Of a stretch of 64,000 bases of DNA, positions 34,597 to 42,618 are shown one piece after another; position 1 is the stretch's first letter; every line of letters begins with the position of its first letter. This DNA comes from Achromobacter insolitus (GTDB lineage Bacteria; Pseudomonadota; Gammaproteobacteria; Burkholderiales; Burkholderiaceae_B): NCBI RefSeq assembly GCF_002209555.1, contig NZ_NJIF01000006.1, forward strand, positions 124,001 through 188,000, read 5' to 3'. Position numbers and translations under genes: made by a program. Under the pieces are notes generated by a model, which did no database searches, had not been told where the DNA came from, and saw only the letters and a list, made by a program, of their open reading frames with translations.

Positions 34597-35562
34597 TCAA
34601 TCGACCTGCAACCGGGCTTGCTCCACCAGGGTCTTGGCGCCGGCTCTTTCCTTGGCCCAGAACGCCGCGAAGGCTTCCGGCGAGCTCCCCACCAAGGGCG
34701 TGTATATGCGTGCAAAGCGCTCCCGTACTTCCGGCATTTGCAGCGTTTCGCGCAGCGCAGCGGAGAACTTGTCGACGATGGGCTGGGGCGTCCCGGCCGG
34801 CATGACCACGGCCTGCCAGGTAGTCACCTTGAAGCCGGGCACGCCGGACTCGGCTACGGTCGGCACGTCCGGCATGTCGGACACGCGCTGGTCGCCGCTG
34901 ACCGCCAGCGCGCGCAGGGTGCCTTCCTTGATGAAGGGTGCGGTGGTGGAGCGGCTGTCCACCATGAAGGACAAGCGTCCGGCGATCAGGTCCTGCAAAG
35001 CGGGCGCGCTGCCCTTGTAGGGCACGTGCGTCATGGGCGCGCCCAAGGCCAACGACAGCGCGGCGCCGGCCACGTGCATGGAGCTGCCATGGCCAGCCGA
35101 TCCATACGACAGTCCTGAGTCCGGCTTCCTGGCGGCCTGCACCAGGTCCTCCATGGTCTGAAACGGCGACGACTTCGGCACCACCACGACCAGGGGCGAA
35201 TCGGTCAATTGCGTCACCGGAACAAAAGCCTTGCCGGGATCGAGTTCCACTCCCTTGTAGAGATAGGTATTGATCGCCAGCGGCCCCACATTGGCCCACA
35301 GCGCGGTGTAGCCGTCAGGCTCGGCCGTGGCTACGGCCTGGTTGGCGATGTTGCCGTTGGCGCCCGGCTTGTAGATCGGCACCACCGGCTGTCCGAGCTT
35401 TTTCGAAAGCTCGTCCTGCACCATCTTGAAAGCGATGTCCGACGCGCCGCCCGGTGCAAAACCGATGACCATGCGGATGGGCCTGTCCGGCCACGCGGCA
35501 TGCGCGGCCGCGGCCAGCATGCAGGCCGCGAAGCCCGAGGCCAGCTTGACGATGAATTTCAT
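34597..35562 (-). CDS. Bug-type TTT binding protein, IclR-regulon copy 1
   Basis: A 321-residue periplasmic receptor. The signal peptide ends near AAAAHA-AWP (about residue 21). The body begins PIRMVIGFAPGGASDIAFKM and continues ELSKKLGQPVVPIYKPGANG. It is very close to the second copy at 40444-41415: that segment has the same pattern there with few changes, and the C-terminal half PTVAESGVPGFKVTTWQAVV is nearly shared. Both copies sit in the IclR-linked gene set. It lacks membrane partners. The start at 35562 is fixed by the signal peptide. Confidence 0.9.
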   Translation of the reverse strand: MKFIVKLASGFAACMLAAAAHAAWPDRPIRMVIGFAPGGASDIAFKMVQDELSKKLGQPVVPIYKPGANGNIANQAVATAEPDGYTALWANVGPLAINTYLYKGVELDPGKAFVPVTQLTDSPLVVVVPKSSPFQTMEDLVQAARKPDSGLSYGSAGHGSSMHVAGAALSLALGAPMTHVPYKGSAPALQDLIAGRLSFMVDSRSTTAPFIKEGTLRALAVSGDQRVSDMPDVPTVAESGVPGFKVTTWQAVVMPAGTPQPIVDKFSAALRETLQMPEVRERFARIYTPLVGSSPEAFAAFWAKERAGAKTLVEQARLQVD

Positions 35563-35590
35563 GTTGTCTCCGTTGCTAGCCGCTGACGCG

Positions 35591-37054
35591 CTAGATGGTG
35601 GTGTCGTACTTGACGTTCTTGAGTTGCGTGTTTTCGTAGATGGCTTCCAGCCCGCGTTCCTTGCCGATTCCGGACTGCTTGTAGCCGCCGAACGGCGCGT
35701 CGAACGACGTGCGCAGGCCGGTATTGATGGCGACGCTGCCCGACTGCAGGCCGCGCGCCATGCGCAGGGCCCGGCCCCCGTCGCGCGTGTACAGCACCGC
35801 GGCCAGGCCGTAGCGCGTGTCGTTGGCAATGCGCAGGGCCTCTGCCTCGTCGCGAAAGCCGATAAGGGACTGGACCGGGCCGAATATCTCGTCCTGCGCG
35901 CTTTGCATCCGCGCATGGGAGTTCAGCAGCAGCGTAGGCGGCACGAAATAGCCTCGGGCCGTATCGGCTTCCAGTTTCATCTGGCCGTAGCGCGCAGGTA
36001 GCGCGCCTTCTTCCGCCGCCAACCCCACGTACTTCTCGACCCGCTGTTTCTGCGCGGCGCTGACCAGGGGCCCCATCTCGGTGGCCGGGTCCGTGGGTGC
36101 ACCGATGCGCACGGCGTCCAGGCGCTGCTGCAACAAGCCCAGGAACTCCTCGCGCACGGATTCCTGCACCAGCAACCGCGTGCAGGCAATGCACACCTGG
36201 CCGGAATTCTTGATGAGGTCCCCCGCGGCCACGGCGACCGCCTTGTCCAGCGGCGCGTCCTCGAACACGATCAGCGGTGACTTGCCGCCCAGTTCCAGCG
36301 TGACCCGCTTCACGTCGGCCGCCGCGGCCGCCTGGATGCGCGCTCCCGTCACCGTGCCTCCGGTAAACGAGACCCGCGACACCAGCGGATGGGTGACCAG
36401 CCGCTCGCCCACCGTGGCGCCCGGTCCGTTGACCACGTTGATGACCCCCGGCGGAAATCCCGCTTCCTCGAACAGCCGGGCCAATGCCATGCTGGATAGC
36501 GGCGTCACCTCCGACGGTTTGAGGATCACCGTATTGCCCGCGGCCAGTGCCGGGCCGAGCTTGTTGACCGTGAGGGTCATCGGATAATTCCACGGCATGA
36601 TGAGCGCGCACACGCCCAGCGGCTCGCGGATCGTGAAATTGAGCACGTCGACGTTGCCCACGGGGATGGTCTCGCCGCGCAGGGCCGGGATGATGCCCGC
36701 GAAGTACTCCAGCGATGCCGGCATGCCCTTGAGCGAATCCAGCGAATGCGTGATGGGCTTGCCCACGTTCAGCGTTTCGATCCAGGCCAGTTTTTCTCGG
36801 TCACGCTCGAACAGCTCGGCCAGCCGCCGCAACAGCTTGCCGCGGTGGGCAGGCGTGGTGCGGCGCCAATGCGTTTCGTAGGCGGCGTGCGCGGCTTGCA
36901 CCGCGGCGTCGACGTCGGCCGCCGACGCCTCATGCACGCGGGCAAGCACCTGCGCCGTTGCAGGATTGAAGGTATCGAACGTGCGGCCTTCGGCGCCTGC
37001 GCGCCAGCTTTCCCCGATCAGCAGATCATAGGGACGGGAATCAATGACATCCAT
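35591..37054 (-). CDS. NAD(P)-dependent aldehyde dehydrogenase
   Basis: A 487-residue aldehyde dehydrogenase. Visible are the cofactor segment MPWNYPMTLTVNKLGPALAA, catalytic Glu in VTLELGGKSP and catalytic Cys in NSGQVCIACTR. Its ATG at 37054 lies 12 bp after the Fe-ADH stop. The reading frame stays open much further upstream, but that part overlaps the Fe-ADH gene and shows no similarity. It would oxidise the aldehyde formed by the Fe-ADH to the acid that is then activated by the acyl-CoA synthetase. Confidence 0.93.
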   Translation of the reverse strand: MDVIDSRPYDLLIGESWRAGAEGRTFDTFNPATAQVLARVHEASAADVDAAVQAAHAAYETHWRRTTPAHRGKLLRRLAELFERDREKLAWIETLNVGKPITHSLDSLKGMPASLEYFAGIIPALRGETIPVGNVDVLNFTIREPLGVCALIMPWNYPMTLTVNKLGPALAAGNTVILKPSEVTPLSSMALARLFEEAGFPPGVINVVNGPGATVGERLVTHPLVSRVSFTGGTVTGARIQAAAAADVKRVTLELGGKSPLIVFEDAPLDKAVAVAAGDLIKNSGQVCIACTRLLVQESVREEFLGLLQQRLDAVRIGAPTDPATEMGPLVSAAQKQRVEKYVGLAAEEGALPARYGQMKLEADTARGYFVPPTLLLNSHARMQSAQDEIFGPVQSLIGFRDEAEALRIANDTRYGLAAVLYTRDGGRALRMARGLQSGSVAINTGLRTSFDAPFGGYKQSGIGKERGLEAIYENTQLKNVKYDTTI

Positions 37055-37065
37055 GCGGGCGCTCC

Positions 37066-38259
37066 TTACGCGGCCATTTGCAGGTATAGGGATTGGATTT
37101 CTGCGGGCGCGAGGACCCTCGGATTGATGGGCATGGAAGCGCTCAGCATGGCTTGGCTTGCAAGCAAGCCAGCATCCTGTTCCGACAGCGTCAAATCCGC
37201 GAAACGCAGCGGAATACCCGCCAGCCGCGCCAGAGACTCGACCGCTTCGATCAGCGCCGTGGCGTCCTGGTGATCGTTGCCTGTGGCGGCGATACCCAGC
37301 GCGCGCGCGGCCGCGGCGTAGGGTGCGGCGGCGGTCTGCGCCGTATGGCGCGCCACCACGCTGAAGATCGGACCCAGTACTTCCGCATGCGCCATGTGGA
37401 CGCGCGACTCCAATGGCGTGCACATGGCGTGCACGGCGTCCACCTTGCTCATGCCGATGGCCAGCCCCGCCATGTAGGCGCCCATCTGCATGTCGGCGCG
37501 CGCGCGCAGACTGTCCGGCGCGCGCAGCACGTCGGGCAGCGTCCGCATGCACAGGCGCAGTGCCTGCAGCGCCATCGCCTTGCCAACCGGCGATGGATCG
37601 GTATTGATCCACGCGCCCAGCGCATGCAGCACCGCGTCGAAGCCGCCTTGCGCTGTGGGGCGTGGCGGCAGGCTGAGCGTCAAGTCTGGCTGCAACGCCA
37701 CCAGGGACGGCCGCGCGCGATTGGAACGGATCAGCCGTTTGCGTCCGTCGTCGCCCTGGATCAGCGCCGCCGAACTGCTTTCGCTGCCAGTGCCCGAGGT
37801 GGTGGGAACGGCAATAAAGAGAGGATCGGCCGCGTGGGCGGCGGCGGCCAGCCAGGCCTGTCCGCTGGGCTCCTGCAGGTCCTCGGCATCCAGTCCGCCC
37901 GCCAGGCAGGCGTAAACCGCCTTGGCCACGTCGATGGCGCTGCCGCCGCCGACGGCCATGACGGTGGCGCAACCCAACTCGCGGGCCGAGCGCAGCGCGG
38001 CCCGCACCTGCGCCATGGCGGGATTGGGCACTACCCCGTCATAGACGTGCCATTGCAGTCCTGGCACGGCCGCAAGCGCCGCCTCCACGCGAGTGCCCAC
38101 CGCCCCCCAGGTGCCGGCGTCGGTCACCACGAGCGGTAGCCGCAGGCGCGTGCCGGCGGCACCCAAGGTCCGCGCCAGGGCATTGGCGCCCCAATGGCAA
38201 ACGCCCGGCCAGGCCATCACGCCCTGGGCCTGGAGCGCACAATCCTGCTCACCGCTCAC
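37066..38259 (-). CDS. Iron-containing alcohol dehydrogenase (group III)
   Basis: A 397-residue Fe-ADH-family protein. Numbering from the chosen start, the metal ligands D208, H212, H277 and H291 line up with D196, H200, H263 and H277 of FucO. The nearby conserved His (H267 in FucO) is replaced by Thr (T281, in HAMCTPL), which may change catalysis. GGGSAIDVAKAV is the NAD-binding segment. I chose GTG at 38259 because AGGAGG lies 5 nt upstream; an ATG at 38280 is in frame but without a site. It is the first gene of the leftward operon. Confidence 0.85.
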   Translation of the reverse strand: MSGEQDCALQAQGVMAWPGVCHWGANALARTLGAAGTRLRLPLVVTDAGTWGAVGTRVEAALAAVPGLQWHVYDGVVPNPAMAQVRAALRSARELGCATVMAVGGGSAIDVAKAVYACLAGGLDAEDLQEPSGQAWLAAAAHAADPLFIAVPTTSGTGSESSSAALIQGDDGRKRLIRSNRARPSLVALQPDLTLSLPPRPTAQGGFDAVLHALGAWINTDPSPVGKAMALQALRLCMRTLPDVLRAPDSLRARADMQMGAYMAGLAIGMSKVDAVHAMCTPLESRVHMAHAEVLGPIFSVVARHTAQTAAAPYAAAARALGIAATGNDHQDATALIEAVESLARLAGIPLRFADLTLSEQDAGLLASQAMLSASMPINPRVLAPAEIQSLYLQMAA

Positions 38260-38280
38260 ATCGTCCTCCTGATCTTGCAT

Positions 38281-38297
38281 AATTTGCTATGCGAATT
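38281..38297. promoter_or_regulatory. IclR operator candidate, upstream pair, site 1
   Basis: AATTTGCTATGCGAATT is an imperfect 17-bp palindrome of the pattern AATTCrTTAtrCGAATT. Site 2 is 20 bp away, centre to centre. The pair lies in the divergent gap between Fe-ADH and IclR genes. Confidence 0.65.
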
Positions 38298-38300
38298 TAT

Positions 38301-38317
38301 AATTCATTTAGTGAATT
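38301..38317. promoter_or_regulatory. IclR operator candidate, upstream pair, site 2
   Basis: AATTCATTTAGTGAATT is a 17-bp palindrome. It is the second member of the tandem pair and ends 23 bp before the IclR GTG start, so it could repress the regulator's own promoter. Confidence 0.65.
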
Positions 38318-38340
38318 GATCATAAAAAAGGAGCTTGCCC

Positions 38341-39162
38341 GTGTCAAGAGCCTCATCCCGCGCGCCCAAGCAGGACGCCACCGAAGAATCCGCCGAACCC
38401 GACCGCCAATTCGTCACCGCGCTTGCTCGCGGGCTGGACATCCTTCGCTGCTTCAGCGCCGAACGGCGCATGCTGGGCACGACGGAATTGGCCCATCTGA
38501 CCGGCCTGGCCCAGCCCACCGTCTGGCGCCTGTGCCATACCTTGCAGAAAACAGGGTTCCTTGCTGCCGTGCCCGGCAAGGACAAGCTGCAACTGGGCAT
38601 CGCCGCCATTGCGCTGGGCGGCTCGGCGCTGGCAGGCCAAGAAGCGCTGGACGTCATCCGGCCCATGCTCCAGGCCTTGGCAGACCGCTATCAGGTGGCT
38701 GTGGCTCTGGGCCGGCGCGACGGCGACAGCATCGTCTACCTCCTGCGCTGCCAGGGGAACTCGCCCCTGCTGATGAACCTGCGCGTGGGTTCACGCATTC
38801 CGCTGTTCCACAGCGCGATCGGCTGGGCTTACCTGGCCTGCTGCTCGGCCGAGGAACGCGACGCGCTGCTGCAGGAAGCCCGCGCCTCCGGCAAAGCCGG
38901 AGACACGGCGGAACAGCAAGCCATCGCGGATGCCATCGCGCTGTACCCCGAACGCGGCTTCGTCTATCACGAGCGTCCCGCCTATCAGATCAACACAGTC
39001 GCCGCCGCGATCGACCTGCCCGCCGGCGAACGCTATGTCGTCAGTTGCGGCGGTCCCGCGGCGCTGCTGCCCCGCGCACTGATGCTCGATGAAGCCGGCC
39101 CTACGCTGCAGCAGCTGGCGCGCGAACTCCAACCCATACTGCTGATGGGGAGGCATGTGTGA
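38341..39162 (+). CDS. IclR family transcriptional regulator
   Basis: A 273-residue IclR regulator. The N-terminal winged helix (about residues 22-80) contains ALARGLDILRCFSAERRMLG and LTGLAQPTVWRLCHTLQKTG. The effector domain covers about 90-265. I chose GTG at 38341, 7 nt after AAGGAG; a TTG at 38335 is too close to that site. It is divergent from the Fe-ADH operon and overlaps the next flavoprotein gene by 4 bp. Paired palindromes at 38281-38317 and 40336-40372 are its likely binding sites. Confidence 0.92.
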   Translation: MSRASSRAPKQDATEESAEPDRQFVTALARGLDILRCFSAERRMLGTTELAHLTGLAQPTVWRLCHTLQKTGFLAAVPGKDKLQLGIAAIALGGSALAGQEALDVIRPMLQALADRYQVAVALGRRDGDSIVYLLRCQGNSPLLMNLRVGSRIPLFHSAIGWAYLACCSAEERDALLQEARASGKAGDTAEQQAIADAIALYPERGFVYHERPAYQINTVAAAIDLPAGERYVVSCGGPAALLPRALMLDEAGPTLQQLARELQPILLMGRHV

Positions 39163-40190
39163 CGCCGCCCCTCGCGCCGGCCCGCGTGCCCGCCATTCCC
39201 CAAAGCTGGCCCACCCGCATCACGGAATTGATGGGCATACGTTGGCCCTTGCTGCTTGGCGGCATGATGTGGCTGTCCGATGCGCGCCTGGTAGCGGCCA
39301 TGGTGCGCGCTGGAGGCATGGGATTCATTACCGCGCGCAGTTCGCGCACGGATGAAGATTTCAGGCAGGCGCTGCGCGACTGCGCCGCGCTGACGGACGG
39401 CCTGCCCTTCGGCGTCAATCTCACGCTGTCGCGCCGCGCCGCCCGCAATGACGCCATGCTTACCCGCCTGCGCATCGCGCTCGACGAAGGCGTACGCCTC
39501 TTCGAAACGGCGGGGCTGCCGCCCGCTCCCTTGCTACCCGCCATACGCGAGGCCGGCGCCATCGTCATCCACAAATGCGCGCACGTGCGCCATGCCGTCG
39601 CCGCGCAGAACATGGGCGTGGACGCGATCACCCTTGTCGGCATGGAAGAAGGCGGCCACCCCGGCAGCAACCAGCTGCCAACTTTCCTCAACGGCGCCTA
39701 CGCCCTTGAACAGCTGCACATTCCGCTGGCGCTGGGCGGCGGCATCGGGCATGGGCGGCAGATCGCCGCGGCATTGGCACTGGGCGCCGATGCGGTGGTC
39801 ATGGGCAGCGTCTTCACGCCAGCCCAGGAAACGCCTGCGCATGACGCCTATAAGCAACGGGTGGTCGCCACCAACGAACACGGCACTCGCACCGTGCTTG
39901 GCGGCCTGGGCGACACCTGGCGCATCCTCGACAACGAAAACGCCCGCAAAGTCGCCGCCCTGGAACAGGCGGGCGCGAACAGCTATGCGGACTTCGGCGA
40001 GCTGATCAGCGGCGAACGCACTCAGGCGCTTGCCTATCAAGCTGGCCTGCACGAAGAAGGCATGCTGTCGATGGGCCCCGCGGTGGGCTTTGCGCGCTGC
40101 ATCGAGCCCGTGGAAAGCATCGTGCGGCGGCTGCAGCAGGAATGCATGCAGGCCAGCGCGCGCTTCCGGCGCATGGTCGATTCCGCCTGA
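39159..40190 (+). CDS. Nitronate monooxygenase-like FMN protein
   Basis: A 343-residue TIM-barrel flavoprotein of the nitronate monooxygenase/2-nitropropane dioxygenase family, which also includes FabK-type enoyl reductases. MEEGGHPGSNQLPT holds the family histidine, and LALGGGIGHGRQIAAALALG plus GADAVVMGSVF form the FMN phosphate site. Its GTG start overlaps the IclR stop (GTGA). Its role in the pathway is open: enoyl-CoA reductase or detoxifying oxidase are both possible. Confidence 0.87.
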   Translation: MTPPLAPARVPAIPQSWPTRITELMGIRWPLLLGGMMWLSDARLVAAMVRAGGMGFITARSSRTDEDFRQALRDCAALTDGLPFGVNLTLSRRAARNDAMLTRLRIALDEGVRLFETAGLPPAPLLPAIREAGAIVIHKCAHVRHAVAAQNMGVDAITLVGMEEGGHPGSNQLPTFLNGAYALEQLHIPLALGGGIGHGRQIAAALALGADAVVMGSVFTPAQETPAHDAYKQRVVATNEHGTRTVLGGLGDTWRILDNENARKVAALEQAGANSYADFGELISGERTQALAYQAGLHEEGMLSMGPAVGFARCIEPVESIVRRLQQECMQASARFRRMVDSA

Positions 40191-40224
40191 AGCTTCCCGC
40201 GCCAGCGGCGTCCTTCCCCCTCTC

Positions 40225-40262
40225 ATCCCTGCCCCGCCCCCAAAGCGCGGCAGGGATTTTTC
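40225..40262 (+). terminator. Rho-independent terminator
   Basis: ATCCCTGCC at 40225-40233 pairs perfectly with GGCAGGGAT at 40249-40257, with a 15-nt loop, followed by TTTT. It lies 35 bp after the flavoprotein stop and isolates IclR/flavoprotein transcription from the next unit. Confidence 0.8.
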
Positions 40263-40335
40263 ATTGCCGCGTAACGCGCGCTCTCTCGCCAATTCACAAC
40301 CCTTATTGCGGCGTGAAAACCGGCGCAGTATTATC

Positions 40336-40352
40336 AATTCATTAAACGAATT
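40336..40352. promoter_or_regulatory. IclR operator candidate, downstream pair, site 1
   Basis: AATTCATTAAACGAATT, a 17-bp imperfect palindrome, first of the tandem pair upstream of the Bug/acyl-CoA dehydrogenase unit. It matches the form of the pair at 38281-38317. Confidence 0.65.
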
Positions 40353-40355
40353 ATT

Positions 40356-40372
40356 AATTCGTTATGCGAATT
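40356..40372. promoter_or_regulatory. IclR operator candidate, downstream pair, site 2
   Basis: AATTCGTTATGCGAATT has perfect AATTCG/CGAATT arms around TTATG and is the best copy of the motif. It lies 20 bp from site 1 (centre to centre), the same distance as in the upstream pair, and 72 bp before the Bug ATG. Confidence 0.7.
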
Positions 40373-40443
40373 ACAAACGGACCAGGCAAGAGTCCGTCCC
40401 GCGCGTCGCGAGCGCGTTCAATCCAAAAAAACAGGAGACAGGA

Positions 40444-41415
40444 ATGGAGTTCAGCAAGATGGTTGCGGCAGTTCTGCTGGCCGCGGGCTTCGCAACGGCG
40501 GCCTCCGCCGCGGAATGGCCGGACAAGCCGATACGCGCGGTGATCGGGTTTGCGCCAGGAGGACCTTCGGATATCGCGTTCAAAATGATGCAGGACGAGC
40601 TCAGCAAGAAGCTGGGCCAGCCCGTCATCCCGGAATACAAGCCTGGCGCCAACGGCAATCTGTCGCTGCTGGCCGTGGCCAGCGCTCCCGCCGACGGCTA
40701 CACCATCCTCTGGACCAATGCGGCCACCATCGCCGTCAATCAGTACCTGTACAAGGACCTGAAGGTCGATCCCGCCCAGGCCTTCGCGCCCGTCGCCCAA
40801 CTGACGGATTCGCCCCTGGTGGTCGTGGTACCCAAGGATTCGCCCTACAAGACCATGGCGGACCTGATCGCGGCCATCAAGGCGGACAAGCAGGCCACGC
40901 TGACCTATGGCTCACCCGGTTACGGCAGTTCGGCGCACACCGCGGCGTCCTCCCTCGCGCTGGCCCTGAACACCAAGCTCACGCACGTGCCGTACAAAGG
41001 CAGCGCGCCCGCGCTGCAAGACCTGATCGCCGGACGGCTGACGTTCATGATCGACAGCCGCTCCAGCTCCCTCCCCTACATCAAAGACGGCATGCTGCGG
41101 CCCCTGGCCGTCAGTGGCGCCACCCGCGTCAAGGATCTGCCAGACCTGCCCACCATCGCCGAATCCGGCGTGCCCGGCTTCAAGGTCACCACCTGGCAGG
41201 CGGTGGTCGTCCCCACCGGCACGCCCAAGCCCATCATTGACAAGCTCGCGCGCGCCCTCGAAGACACGGCCGCCATGCCGATCGTGCAGGAACGCTTCGA
41301 ACGCATCGCCACGCCGCTGGTCAGCAGTTCGCCCGAGGCGTTCGCCAAGTTCTGGGCGGAGCATCGCGAGGCCACCCGAGACCTGGTGGAACGCGCCAAT
41401 CTGAAGATGGAGTAA
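40444..41415 (+). CDS. Bug-type TTT binding protein, IclR-regulon copy 2
   Basis: A 323-residue periplasmic receptor starting MEFSKMVAAVLLAAGFATAA, with signal cleavage near ASAA-EWP. It is a close paralogue of the protein at 34597-35562 (PIRAVIGFAPGGPSDIAFKM here against PIRMVIGFAPGGASDIAFKM there). The ATG at 40444 is fixed by the signal peptide and an AGGAGA 4-9 nt upstream. It is probably under IclR control through the paired sites at 40336-40372, and is followed 4 bp later by an acyl-CoA dehydrogenase gene. Confidence 0.9.
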   Translation: MEFSKMVAAVLLAAGFATAASAAEWPDKPIRAVIGFAPGGPSDIAFKMMQDELSKKLGQPVIPEYKPGANGNLSLLAVASAPADGYTILWTNAATIAVNQYLYKDLKVDPAQAFAPVAQLTDSPLVVVVPKDSPYKTMADLIAAIKADKQATLTYGSPGYGSSAHTAASSLALALNTKLTHVPYKGSAPALQDLIAGRLTFMIDSRSSSLPYIKDGMLRPLAVSGATRVKDLPDLPTIAESGVPGFKVTTWQAVVVPTGTPKPIIDKLARALEDTAAMPIVQERFERIATPLVSSSPEAFAKFWAEHREATRDLVERANLKME

Positions 41416-41419
41416 GGGC

Positions 41420-42571
41420 ATGAGCAACATTGACCTGACGCCAGAACAAGAAGCGCTGCGGGACAGCATCCGCCGCTTCATGCAGGCGGAAGTCGTGCCC
41501 ATCGTGGCGCAGCACGAGAAGGCGCGGACGTTTCCGTTCGACCTGATGCCCAAGCTGGCGGAACTTGGCTACCTGGGCGGCAACCTGCCGGAAGAGGAAG
41601 GCGGGCACGGCATAGACATGCCGACGTGGGCCATGATGATGGAAGAGCTGGGATACCACTGGCTCTCCTTGCGCACCATCGTCAACATCACCAACGGCTC
41701 CATCAAGCGCCTGGCCGCGCACGGAACGCCCGCGCAAAAGGAGAAGTACCTGAAGCCGCTCATGGCCGGCCGCCTCAAGGCCTGCACCGGGCTGACGGAA
41801 CCGAATACCGGCTCCAATATCGCCGGCATCCAGACCCGGGCCGAGCTGGTCGGCGACGAATGGGTCATCAACGGCCGCAAGCTATGGATCACCAATGGCT
41901 GCGACGCGGATTTCGTCATGGTGGTTGCGCGCAGCTTCAGCCCTACCTGCGAAGGCAAGCTGTCTACATTCATCGTCGAACGCGCGCTTGCCAACTATGA
42001 CGTCCGCAAGCTCGACACCATGGTGCTGCGCTGCACCGGCACTGCCGAGTTGGGTTTCACGGATGTGCGCATCCCGAAGGAAAACCTGGTCGGCGTTGAG
42101 GGCGCGGCGCTCTCCGGCACGCTCAAGGGCCTGGACGCCGCGCGGCTGAACATCGCCATGGGCGCCGTTGGCGCGGCGCAGGCAGCGCTGGATCTGTCCA
42201 CCGACTACGCCAGGCAGCGCGAGCAGTTCGGCCGCCCCATCGGCAGCTTCCAGCTCGTGCAAAAGCATATCGTCGACATGACGGTTCGCGTCGAAGCGGC
42301 GCGCGCCCTGGGCATGCGCGCCGCCCACGCGCTGCAAGCCGGCAAGGACGTGCGCCAGGCCTGCTCCATCGCCAAACTCTACGCAACCGAAGCCGCCCAC
42401 GAAGTGGCAAACATGGCGTTGCAAGTGCATGGCGGCCTGGGCTATTCGGAGGAGTATCCGATCGAACGCATCTTCCGCGACACCCGCGGCGGCATGATTC
42501 CGGAAGGCACGACGGAGATCCAGACCCTGATCGCCGGACGCGAGATCCTGGGCATGAACGCCATCAGCTAG
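41420..42571 (+). CDS. Acyl-CoA dehydrogenase
   Basis: A 383-residue flavin dehydrogenase. ACTGLTEPNTGSNIAGIQTR and KLWITNGCDADFVMVVARSF are the FAD-site segments, and RIFRDTRGGMIPEGTTEIQT carries the catalytic glutamate region. The closest subgroups by eye are glutaryl-CoA and short branched-chain acyl-CoA dehydrogenases. It starts 4 bp after the Bug stop. In the proposed pathway it makes the enoyl-CoA for the MaoC hydratase encoded in the opposite operon. Confidence 0.92.
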   Translation: MSNIDLTPEQEALRDSIRRFMQAEVVPIVAQHEKARTFPFDLMPKLAELGYLGGNLPEEEGGHGIDMPTWAMMMEELGYHWLSLRTIVNITNGSIKRLAAHGTPAQKEKYLKPLMAGRLKACTGLTEPNTGSNIAGIQTRAELVGDEWVINGRKLWITNGCDADFVMVVARSFSPTCEGKLSTFIVERALANYDVRKLDTMVLRCTGTAELGFTDVRIPKENLVGVEGAALSGTLKGLDAARLNIAMGAVGAAQAALDLSTDYARQREQFGRPIGSFQLVQKHIVDMTVRVEAARALGMRAAHALQAGKDVRQACSIAKLYATEAAHEVANMALQVHGGLGYSEEYPIERIFRDTRGGMIPEGTTEIQTLIAGREILGMNAIS

Positions 42572-42578
42572 GCGGCGG

Positions 42579-42615
42579 ACGCGGCTGCCATCCCCGTTCG
42601 GGAGCGCAGCCGCGT
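42579..42615. terminator. Bidirectional hairpin between convergent genes
   Basis: ACGCGGCTGC (42579-42588) and GCAGCCGCGT (42606-42615) form a perfect 10-bp stem with a 17-nt loop in the 47-bp gap between convergent genes. There is no T run on either strand, so terminator function is probable but not certain. Confidence 0.5.
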
Positions 42616-42618
42616 TGC

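Noticed and set aside
37055..37972. A 300-codon upstream extension of the aldehyde dehydrogenase frame
   Set aside because: It overlaps the Fe-ADH gene in another frame and is not similar to any aldehyde dehydrogenase N-terminus; the ATG at 37054 gives the normal family start.
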